A DNA stretch of 64,000 nt from contig JADHYV010000046.1 of the NCBI GenBank assembly GCA_027604705.1, positions 1-64,000 of the forward strand, written 5' to 3'. The position numbers and the translations under genes were made by a program. The notes below the pieces were generated by a model. That model saw only the letters and a list, made by a program, of their open reading frames with translations, had not been told where the DNA came from and did not search any database. Numbering within the stretch: the first letter of the stretch is position 1; each line of letters opens with the position of its first letter. Shown one piece after another: positions 55,404-64,000 of this stretch. The DNA is from Allomyces arbusculus. Taxonomy: Eukaryota > Blastocladiomycota > Blastocladiomycetes > Blastocladiales > Blastocladiaceae.

Positions 55404-57473
55404 CTACAAACTGACAAACGTCCTTCCCGGCTGCTGCACGGCCGACGGCCCCTCGCCTTCCCCTACCTCATGCCGCACCGCGAGCGTCTCGGCGGGCGAC
55501 GTCGGCGCATGCGGCGCGTGCGGGTGCTGCTGCTGGTAGTGCAACTGGTGCCGCTTCCACGCGAGTTTCTCGAGGTAGAGCGCCTGCTTGCTGCGCTCGA
55601 GTTCGCGCCGTTCCAAGTCGAGCATCGCCTCGAGTTGCTCAAAGTGCGCGACTTTCCGCTCCATTTTCTGCGACTGCAAATCGAGCACCTGCACCATGAC
55701 GCGCCGCATCTCTGCTTCAGCGTCGTTGGCGAGCTCGGTCGCCCGGACAGCGGCCAGGCCGAGAGCGGTCCCTCCGGCGAGGTCGAGCGCAGCGCGGTTG
55801 ACGGGAGAGGTCGGATCGGTCGAGGTGGTGGCGACATCGGGTGTGTCAGATGAAGTTGCGGCCGGCGTCGCCGTGGTTGGCGCTTTCGGTTGCGCGTCGC
55901 CCTGGTCGACGGCCGCGTCCTTGTCTCCTGCGGGCGCTGCCGGTGCAGGCGCCGCATCCACCGCTGGTGCTGCCGCATCCTCGTCCATAGGTGCCGCCGC
56001 ATCACCGGCCGTCGCGGGTACCGGCGCATCCGCCCCCGCCGTCTGCCCACCCCGCGTCGGTCCGGCACTCGCGCGCGCCGCCTCAGTCACGGCCTTGGCG
56101 ACGTGCGGCGAGACGGCCGACGACAAGAAGGCCACGAGCGACAGGATCGGGTTCTCCACGTCGTTGAACGCATTCCGGTGAAACTGCAGCGGCCCCAAGT
56201 CCTTGGCGGGTACGCCAAGGTAGGGGTCCTCAATCGGCACTTTCAAAAATTGCAAAATGCACTGGTCGCGCGTCTTGGTCCCGACGTGCGCGGCGATCGC
56301 CGACCAGTCCTTGTCGTGCATTTCAATCCCTTCCAACAATAGCAGCAGTTCCTGATCGGTCCACTGGTCCTCCGTGACCCGTGAGGCCACGACTTGGTCG
56401 AGCTTGACAAAGTCGCCGGCAAACATGGTCGATGGGAACCGGCCTTCGAAATAGCACGGCTCGCACAGGTTCACGTCCGGATGCTTGAGCGAGTGGTACC
56501 GGAACGGCGCGCACACGACACCGCACGTCAAGCACTGGTAAGTTGGGGTCGACGCTGTCGAGGATTCGTGCAGGTCGAGCGTGTAAATGTCGCGCCGCGA
56601 AGCCAGATTGGCCGGGTCGGTCGGGGTGGAGGCGGCGTCGCCGCTGCTGGAGCCCGGCGCGATCGTCGTGATCATGGTGGTCGTGACAGTGGCCGCGGTT
56701 GTGGTCGTCGTGGTCACAGTCGTGCCATTGGCACCGGCCGCAGAACCGTCGCTCGGCACGTTCATTGCCGGCAAGAACGGCTGCAGGCCGCGCGGTGTGT
56801 CGGCCGTGACGCGGAAATGGCCCGTGAATGGCGGTGCGAGCGCAGCGGGCCGCGTTTCCGGGTCGACCTGGTGGCAATGGAGCGAAACAACGACAAATCA
56901 GCGGCCAATTCTCCTGATCATCCCGGGACGACACAAGCAACGCACATGGTAGTTGATCAAGCCCCACTGCTCCAGGAACGCGTGCACGCGCAAGATTGCG
57001 CACACATCGCCGGCCAAGTTACGGCGGCATGCTGTGACCGTCAAGTATTCGGTCGGGTTGAGCCGGTAGGCGTTGACCATAAAGTCGCGGTACTCCTTGT
57101 AGACAGCGGGCGACTTGGACTTGTTGCGGCCATTGAAGAATTCGGGCAGGGCACGGCGCTCCACGTCGTGGATCGCATTCATGTCGAACCACGCTGCGTA
57201 GGACGGGATAATGATCTCGTGTGTCTGCTCGACAAGGTACTTGCGCGCGTCCTCGTCGAGCTTGGAAAAGGGCACCTCCATGGCCGCCTTGGGCGCCCGT
57301 GGGGCAATGGCCGTGGTCGGCGAGACGGGAACGTCGCTCGTGGCGCCGTTGGGCGCTCCGGACACATCCATGTCGTCGGCGGCAGTAGGGTCGTGCTGCG
57401 AGCCGGCGGCCGAAGCAACGTCGTCGACGTCCATGTCGTGCTGGCTTTGCGTCGTTGGTGCGTCGTCGTCCAT
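55404..57473 (-). CDS. SWI3: SWI3/RSC8-type chromatin remodelling subunit (SWIRM-ZZ-SANT)
   Basis: Two exons, with an intron at 56868-56945 (GTGCGT donor, CAG acceptor, joining INYHV to DPETRP); 663 residues from the ATG at 57473. Order: acidic/Ser-rich N-terminus; SWIRM domain (about residues 75-180: [50 protein letters not shown]); Thr-rich linker; ZZ-like zinc finger ([29 protein letters not shown]); SANT domain ([37 protein letters not shown]); a conserved IEDPYL segment; Ala/Pro-rich linker; and a long C-terminal helix ([20 protein letters not shown]). This is the order of Swi3/Rsc8/SMARCC proteins, the scaffold dimer of SWI/SNF-class remodellers. Which complex (SWI/SNF or RSC) it joins cannot be told. 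A SWI1-like partner gene starts 2.4 kb away. Confidence 0.9.
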
Positions 57474-57966
57474 TTTCGGCAGGCTAGTTGCGTCGTGGTG
57501 CCTGTTTGACCGGGCCCAAGTTTGGTACAGGTGCCGCTCAGTGAATTGCAGCGAGTGCGCGGGGATCAGGGCCGCTGGCGCCGAGGTGCGGTCGTTGCGC
57601 GGGTCGATGGTTGCAACTGATCGCGATTTGGTTGGACGGAAAGGGCGAGACGACTTGTCCGAGATTTATGACGTCCAGTGCACGTGCTCCATCTCGTCCC
57701 TGCCATCACGACCAGTCGTCGGTGGGCCCAAGCTGCCGCCGAACCTCCGAATCGAGGAATGGTGAAGTATACACAATCCCAAGAGTCTACTGATACCGAC
57801 ACGCATGTCCCATCGACCAAGTCGCTTCTCCACCCCTTCAGTCCGCCACATGGTCTCGAACCAAGCCCCGGGCTGGCCTTCCTGTCATCCGACGTGCGCG
57901 ACACGGCACGGATGCACCCCACCCATCAGCGCACCCCCCCCCCCCCCCCACGGCGAGGCGCGCGCT
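57474..57966. other. intergenic, NIPA 3' end to SWI3 5' end
   Basis: About 490 bp, no gene seen. It includes a 16-C run at 57934-57949, just beyond the NIPA stop codon. Confidence 0.5.
57934..57949. repeat. poly-C tract (16 nt)
   Basis: An uninterrupted C run 17 bp from the NIPA stop; it would be G-rich in the NIPA transcript. Prone to sequencing length errors. Confidence 0.85.
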
Positions 57967-59324
57967 TCACGCATCGTCGTCCGTGTCGTCGTCCGACTTG
58001 AGCGTGAACGGTCTGTTCTCCTCGTCGAACCGCGCCATCATATGCGACTGGCCCCCCGGCGCGACCTGCCCGGTCCGTTGCAACACCATCAACGACTCGT
58101 TCTCAATCCGCTTATCCATGCCCGACTTGGCATTGAGCATGAACACGCCAATAAAGATGGTCGTGAAACCGGCAAATACGGACACGACTTCGACCGCCGA
58201 ACTGTTGTTGAACCCTTGAAAGAGCACAATCGAGGCGGTAATCGTGGCTGTCGTGAAAAACACGTAGTAGACGGGGGTCACGACGTTGGTGCTGAACACA
58301 TCGAGCGCTTTGTTGAAGTAGTTGACTTGCGTGATCGCGCAGGTCAGCACAACGATCCCGAAAAAGTAGGTTGACGCGTGCGTCAACTGGTTGTTGCCCT
58401 CGAACGTGAGCTTGAGCGCGATACCAAAGCCCTTGACGGCCATGATCGAGATCGACCCGACCAAAGAGCAGATGGAAATATAGACGAGCATGTGCTGCTT
58501 GCCGTAGACGGGCGCGATCCTGAAGATGAGGATCAGCGATACGACCAGGACAATTAGCGAGTAGACGACAAAGCCTGCATGTGGCGGCACGGTGGTGGTC
58601 AGAAAATTGGTGGACAAGAGCGAGCTCGAGCGTGATAATGAGAACGCACCTGGTTGCGTCGCGTACTGCATCATCTCGTCGACGCTATGAATGACCTGCT
58701 CCTCGGGCGCGTGCAGGACCACGACCAGCGACCCAATCACGCACAGCGCGCACCCGAGAATGCCTTCTCGTCCGAGCTTTTCTTTGAGAAAGAACGACGC
58801 CAAAACAGCTCTACGTGTCGAAGCTGATGTGAGCGCATAGGTCGGCAGCATGCCGAGGAGCTCTCCGCACGGACCCGATCAGGACACTCATGGCGCCGAG
58901 CGGCGTGACGAGAATGGCGGGTGCAAACGAGTAGGCGGCAAAGTTAGCGGCCTCGCCGCACACCACTAGGCGAGGGTAGCAACAGCGTCAGCGTCATATT
59001 CCGCGATATTCCAAGCGTGTAACGACAACGCGTACTGGTCAGCATGCCGAGCCACCACTTGGCGTTTTTCAGGTAATTGTGGTTGGTGCCAGCGGCGCCT
59101 ACAATCGGCAGAGGCGGCACAATGAGGTCAAGAGCACGCGTTTCATAGTCGAGACGCCAGAATAGGACGTTGCTCGCGCGCTCGCCATCAAAATGCACAG
59201 TACCGCGATTATTGCGCGTCGCGTCCAAGAGGCCGACCTTGGTGATGACAAACGACGATCCGATCAGGATCGACGAAAGCATGGCCAACGTCAGGCCAAT
59301 GTACTTTTCGCTTGCCGTGGCCAT
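57967..59324 (-). CDS. NIPA-type Mg2+ transporter
   Basis: Four or more exons. The start is the ATG at 59324 ([20 protein letters not shown]). Conserved family segments in order: [29 protein letters not shown]; the exon near 58850-58960 giving [120 protein letters not shown]; and [14 protein letters not shown]. Nine helices are expected and all can be seen. An intron (GTGCGT to CATGCAG, about 58590-58650) joins YATQPG to FVVYSL. NIPA proteins carry Mg2+ across plasma or endosomal membranes. The cytosolic tail ends DDDTDDDA. Confidence 0.88.
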
Positions 59325-59920
59325 GGTGCCGGGTGGGTCGAGGGCCGAAGTTAAGTGGATGGAGGAGAGCGGTAAGGAGTCGGCGCGCGACGTCGGGGGT
59401 ATCGGTCACGCGGGATAGAAGCAGGGTGGGGTTGCGGTGCGGCAGAATCGCATGTGGGTCGGCAAGCCGGAGGGGAGGGTGGCGGTGCGCGTGCAGGAGC
59501 GGTTGCAGGTCGGCCGTCAGGTCGGGGCGCAAATGAAGGCCTGGAGTCGGCCGAATCGCGGCGCGCGAGGAGGCAGTCTTGAGTAGGCGGATGCGCGAGT
59601 GGAGTGCGCCGAGTAAGAGGGCGCGGTGCGCGAAGTGGGCGGCAATCCGAGCGGCAGAAGGAGCGACAGACAAGTGGGCCGTCAACGTTGACGATGTCGT
59701 TCATGAGTGTGCAGAAGCGCTGGAGAACGATTGATGATGATAAGTCAACGATGGTGTTTCTTGTCGTTTGGCGCGGTCACGTCAGTTGCACGTGTCTGCA
59801 GAATCAGGCGTCAGATGGCTACCGGCCCTCCGCCAGTCGGCTCAGACGGCACCACCGCCGCGCCGCTGCCAACCATTGCCGGCCACCGGATCACATCGCG
59901 ACGCGCTTGCCGCCGCGGCC
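59325..59920. promoter_or_regulatory. divergent promoter region, NIPA / SWI1
   Basis: About 600 bp between the divergent NIPA and SWI1 starts. The SWI1 frame is open back to 59768 but reads without family features. No known element stands out. Confidence 0.45.
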
Positions 59921-62900
59921 ATGCAGTTCCCGCAAGATTCGCAGGCATGGCTCATGAACGCGCTGCTGCGCGGCGACCTCTCGCCGCAGCAGCAGCACCA
60001 GCTCCAAGTCCAGCTCCAGCAGCAGCACCAGCATCAGCTGCAGCAGCAGCGTCGCCTGCACCAGCAACAACAGCAACAGCAGCAACAGCAACAGCAGCAA
60101 CAATCACAGCAGCCGTTCCTGCCCGCGCCCGGCAATGCCCTCGCCGGCGGCTATCCGCCCGCATCCACGCCCGCAGCCTCCGACCTGGGACCCTGGCGCT
60201 CCTCGGCCGACCCGTCGCTGCTCCTCAATGACCCGTCCATAGCCGCTACTACCACCGACCCGTACGCGGTGTCGACAACGCCCGCATCATCCGCGGCGAT
60301 GAACCAGTACGGGCTCGACAACAACCCCTACGCCGATCTCCTCCCGCAGGGCATGGGCGCGCCTATCAACCCGTCGCAATTGCACCAGTCGCCGCAGGCG
60401 CTCCAGCAGCAGCAGTACAGCCAGCAACAGTACGGCCAGCAGCAGCAGCAACAAGCGCAGTACGACCAGTCGTCGGCCCCGCAGCAGCAACCGCAGCAGC
60501 AGCCGCGGTTCCAGTCGCCCGCCAACTTCACGACCGACGCGTCCGACGGCATGTCCGTCGATCCGTTCACCGTGGGCCCGCCAGGCCACTCGGCGCCCAC
60601 TCCTTCCGCTGGTGCAACCACGCCGCGGTCGCACGCATCGACGCCGCACCCGACCATGGCCTCGCGCGGCGCGCGTGCAACCGAGACCCCGACCCCGGCG
60701 CCGACTTCGGCCTCCGCAACCCCCGCCGGTACCGCTACTCCCGCGCCACCCGCCAAAAAGCAGCGTCCGCCACGGGCGATGCGCGCGCCGAAACCCTTCA
60801 CAGGCCTGACCGAGACCGAGCAGGAACTGGCCGACTCGGATCCGTTCTACCGTGACATGTTTGCGGCGCTTAAGAACCGCAACGTGCAGTTCCGGCAACC
60901 GTCGATGTGCCAGATCCCGCTCGATTTCAAGCGCATGTACGAGGTCGTGCAGGAAATGGGTGGGCTCGAGACGATGACGACCGCGCGGCAGTGGCGCGAG
61001 GTCGGGAATGCGTTGGGGTATCCGAAGGAGAACTCGAATATTCCATCGTATTTGCGCCGCAATTACGCGGCGGTGCTCGTGCCGTTTGAGGAGTTGCGTC
61101 GCGAGCGCGATGGGCTTGGGGGTGGAGGGAGCAGTTTGGGGGGAAGTGGAGCCGGTGCGCACGACGAGGATCACAGCAGGTTGACGCCGCCGGGGAACGC
61201 CATGGGGCATCCAAGAGGAGGCGACTCGGTGGCGGGTCCGCCCGTCGGCGCGCATGGGCATGGCACGTCCGATTCTGGGTATGTGAAACCGGAGCGGAGC
61301 GTGTCGGTCCCCGAATCGGCCATGCACGCGCCCAACAGAGAGCCATCGCGCAATTCGCTGGTATGGTTTGTCTCGGCGACCATGTTTCTGCGGCTCTCTT
61401 ACTGACTGTCTGCCCTTCTTTCCTCCAGCGCGCCATGACCTTCCCGTTCGAAATCCCTCCGCTGCCCGAGGACGCGCCGACGCACGCGGGCCCGACCATT
61501 GACGCCCCCGAGACCATCTACGAGTACAAAAAGTACATGCCGACGGTGCTTGTTCGCGACAGTGCCATGGCTGGTGGGCTCGACGTGACCGCAACCGAAA
61601 ACTATCTGCGCGTGCTCAACGGCGGGCTCGAGCAGAGCATTGTTGAGCGGTGGAAGCAGGCTTCGTATGCGCCCGACCGCGCCGTCGTCCTCGAACACGA
61701 CGTGCAGGTCCTCGACTTGGGCATGGTCCAGTGCCAACTTGCGAGCGGGATCGACCCGGAAATGGCGTCGGCGCTGAACTTGTTGCTCGTGCTGAGCGTC
61801 AACGAGGGCGTGAATCTCCCGCTCAAGCAGTGCATGAGCGTCGTGCGCACGCTATGCGATGTGGTCATGGTCGATGTGACGGCGGTACGCGAGTGTTTGG
61901 CGGCTGACGCGGCAAGAGCAGGTGAGGATTGGCATTCGGACGATGATAGCGATGATGATTGGGCGGCGCAAGTCTTCCCGCCGATGCCGTCGCGCGAAAC
62001 GGAGCGCGCCCGCGCGCTCATGCAGCGCGTGCAAACGGCCGTGCTCATTTTGCGCAACTGGAGTTTTGTCGTCGAGAGCATTGCTGTGCTCGCGCCGCTC
62101 CCAAGGCTCTACCAGGCGCTCGGCCAAGCTGCGGCTCTGGCGCTCGCGGTGCTCGGCACTGTCGACCGCGACTTCCCGTTCTTGTCGGCCTCGTGGATCC
62201 CATCCGTTGCGCGATCCGTGCGCGACGCGGCACTGCTCGAGTCGGCCGTGGACGTGCTGCAGAGCACGCAAATTGTTTTGGCCAATGTCTCGGTCATGAT
62301 GACGGCACTGTCCGGGATCGAGCCGCGGCCGTTGCTCGCGGTGGTCGTCGACGTCGCGCTTGTGTTCTTGATGTGGGCTGATCACTGGCACGCGCGCGTG
62401 GAGTTGGCAGTGCCCGGGATTCAGCTCGAGGCCGATATGCCGTACCAGGCCGTCATGACGCTGGCCAATTTACTCGTCAGCGCTAATCTCGAGCCGGCGT
62501 GGGCAAGTGTGTTTGCGGGCGAGGCTCCCGCGAAGACCGACCACGATGTGCACTGGTTCTTGCTCCTGCACCATCTTGTCGCGTACCTCGACGAGTACGA
62601 AGCCGTAGCCATCTCCCCTCACCTTTACCACGCCGATGCCGGAAGGACGGCGCTCGTTGCCGTCGATATGGGGCTGTTGCTCGTCAAGCACCTCGCGCGA
62701 TGGCCAGTGTTCCTAACGGCGGCCGTCTCGAGCTGGGCGCGCGCGTGGCACGCGTGGGGGCAAGCAAGAGACGATTGTATCCCGACTGGTGCGCCGCGAC
62801 CGCGTACGGCCGCACGGTCACCGCTCCACGCACTCACGGGCATGCTCTTGCGACACATTACCTCGCCCATGGCGACACCGTTGACGCGACGCGCTGCTGA

Positions 62901-63195
62901 GGTGTTGAATGATCTGGCACCGGCGCTTGCGACGCTCGGTGCACGGCCACCCCATGCCGTGGCACCTAGTGACATGGTGGACGTGCCGTGGTCCGTCCTG
63001 CCGCTCCCACCGCAACCGCGCGATCAGCAAGGGCGCGAGGTTGTGCTCGACGTGGTCCAGGTGGGTGCTGCGGCCGCGGCGCTCGGTGCGGTCGTGACGG
63101 GTGCCACGGGCGTGGATGCGGTCGTTCGCGAATATTGCTGGCGCGCGTGGATGGCGCTCGGCGAGCCTGGCGGCGCGGCGTCGGGCGACGGATGA
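59921..63195 (+). CDS. SWI1: SWI1/ARID-domain subunit of SWI/SNF
   Basis: Two exons, with an intron at 61361-61428 (GTATGG donor, ACTGAC branch site, CAG acceptor, both sides in phase 0), giving 1068 residues from the ATG at 59921. The N-terminal half is Gln-rich and Pro/Ala-rich, with long CAG/CAA tracts. The ARID DNA-binding domain lies at about 60830-61085: DPFYRDMFAALKNRNVQFRQ, YEVVQEMGGLETMTTARQWR, GNALGYPKENSNIPSYLRRN. The second exon codes for an Ala/Leu-rich all-helical region of about 590 residues (LEQSIVERWKQASYAPDRAV, SALNLLLVLSVNEGVNLPLK) like the armadillo-type C-terminus of Swi1/BAF250. It recruits and anchors the SWI/SNF complex. The SWI3-like gene is 2.4 kb away on the other strand. 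Confidence 0.88.
59984..60112 (+). repeat. CAG/CAA repeat (poly-Gln) in SWI1
   Basis: A long, mixed CAG/CAA/CAC tract coding Gln with some His and Leu. Gln-rich N-termini are usual in Swi1. A second Gln-rich patch lies at about 60400-60510. Confidence 0.85.
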
Positions 63196-63395
63196 TCCTG
63201 CGTGGGCGAGCCTATCAGGCCGAGGGATATGCAAATTTAATTTATTGATTCAAAGAGTAGAAAGGACGAGAGCCAGATTGGGCCGCCGTTCTGGTCGGCT
63301 TGCTGGACTGGGAGAAGTGGGGACGAGGACAAACCCGGGCAAAGCTTGAACTTGACAGATCAAACGCGTGCGACGTTCTCTCTCTCGGCGGCAAG
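63196..63395. other. short intergenic
   Basis: 200 bp between the SWI1 stop and the next start, AT-rich at 63230-63250. It probably contains the SWI1 terminator and the next gene's promoter. Confidence 0.45.
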
Positions 63396-64000
63396 ATGCT
63401 GGCCACGACCATCACCGGCAAACCGGTCCTGCCCTACCCACACCTCACGCCCGACGCGAACAGCTCGTTCTACAAGACGTCGCCATCGCCATCGCCATCG
63501 CCGCCCGAGAGCCCACTGCCGCGCCCGACTCGCCGCGGCGCCCCGCAACTAAACCGCCTGCCGCCGCTGCGCAATCCGCCCGCACCCGCCGTTCCCGCCG
63601 TTCCCGGTGTCATGGCCGACCGCTTCGCCAGCTACCGCGACCCGGCCGACAATCGCTCGACCGGCACCGACTGGGACTCGTCGTACGCCGACGACCCGAC
63701 CATTCGTCCCGCGACCACGACCACCGCTGGCGTGACCGCGCAAGGCCGTCCTCTCACGCACCCAGTCCCGCTCTCGCAGCAAGTTGCCGAGCTCGGCGAC
63801 GATTTGACAAACGCCGACCTCATCCGCACCGCGCCATGGGGCCTGTTGCGCACCGACAATGGCGACGTGCACGGTACAGCGCTTTGTTTTGTGGACGTGA
63901 CGACGGTGAGAGTGGGAAAGCCGAAGGAATCCAGGCCAATGACTCGATGCCTCCCCCGCCCCTCCATTTTCCGGCGCTTTGATGACCCCCAGAACTCGAC
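63396..64000 (+). CDS. start of an unknown Pro/Ser-rich protein, cut by the window end
   Basis: The frame opens at the ATG at 63396 (MLATTITGKPVLPYPHLTPD) and is open to the window end, so the right part is missing. The visible 200 residues are rich in Pro, Ser, Ala and Asp, with the motifs SPSPSPSPPESPLPRPTRR and ADRFASYRDPADNRSTGTDW and a possible amphipathic stretch LSQQVAELGDDLTNADLIR. A GTACAG at about 63873 could be an intron donor, so the last 40 residues may be intron. No family recognised. Confidence 0.5.
   Translation, partial: MLATTITGKPVLPYPHLTPDANSSFYKTSPSPSPSPPESPLPRPTRRGAPQLNRLPPLRNPPAPAVPAVPGVMADRFASYRDPADNRSTGTDWDSSYADDPTIRPATTTTAGVTAQGRPLTHPVPLSQQVAELGDDLTNADLIRTAPWGLLRTDNGDVHGTALCFVDVTTVRVGKPKESRPMTRCLPRPSIFRRFDDPQNS

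Noticed and set aside
60287-61594. 435-residue minus-strand frame
   Set aside because: Antisense to SWI1, including reversed Gln codons giving Leu runs.
1-64000. tRNA genes, CRISPR arrays, transposons, and viral elements
   Set aside because: By eye I found no cloverleaf with correct arms, no spaced direct repeats, and no transposase, reverse transcriptase or terminal repeats. A tRNA scan could still find something I missed.

Overview
This window looks like nuclear DNA from a zoosporic (flagellated) fungus, most probably a blastocladiomycete such as Catenaria or Allomyces. The DNA is GC-rich. Protein genes are interrupted by short introns (about 55-100 nt) with GTRCGT-like donors and CTRAC-like branch sites. 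Fungus-type genes (Kch1-like potassium transporter, Swi1/Swi3) sit beside genes kept by organisms with centrioles and flagella (ENKD1, NEDD1). The phylum is inferred from gene content and remembered family resemblance; no search was run.

Layout. 0.8-2.4 kb (+): EXD1-like 3'-5' exonuclease. 2.5-4.8 kb (-): NEDD1. 5.2-6.5 kb (-): ENKD1. 7.8-11.6 kb (-): RA-PH scaffold protein. 12.8-15.1 kb (+): coiled-coil protein of unknown function. 15.7-19.2 kb (-): class C (GABA-B-type) GPCR with a bacterial-type glycine-betaine/OpuAC-like binding domain outside and a PH-like tail inside (copy A). 19.4-20.7 kb (-): secreted App1-type phosphatidate phosphatase. 22.0-27.6 kb (-): class V myosin. 28.4-30.1 kb (-) LEO1 and 30.6-33.5 kb (+) V-ATPase subunit a, divergent. 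34.1-36.4 kb (-): Kch1-like K+ transporter. 38.0-39.4 kb (+): multipass membrane protein. 39.7-42.0 kb (-): decayed receptor copy B, holding a sequencing gap. 42.3-45.7 kb (-): intact receptor copy C. 45.9-46.7 kb (-): small tetraspan protein. 47.3-49.9 kb (-): cytochrome b561-cytochrome b5-reductase fusion. 50.6-53.7 kb (-): DHTKD1-type 2-oxoadipate dehydrogenase E1. 55.4-57.5 kb (-): SWI3/RSC8. 58.0-59.3 kb (-): NIPA-type Mg2+ transporter. 59.9-63.2 kb (+): SWI1/ARID. 63.4 kb to the end (+): the start of an unknown gene.

Most of the window is ordinary housekeeping: transcription and chromatin (LEO1, SWI1, SWI3), microtubule organisation and cilia (NEDD1, ENKD1), vacuole acidification, actin transport, ion transport and lysine breakdown. 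The striking part is the receptor family. Three copies of one architecture lie on the same strand: binding-protein lobe, GABA-B-like seven-helix domain, PH-like domain. One copy is a pseudogene. The two intact copies share a 270-bp patch that is about 98% identical inside otherwise diverged genes. This suggests a nutrient or osmolyte sensing receptor family, perhaps for zoospore chemotaxis, that is actively duplicating, converting and decaying.
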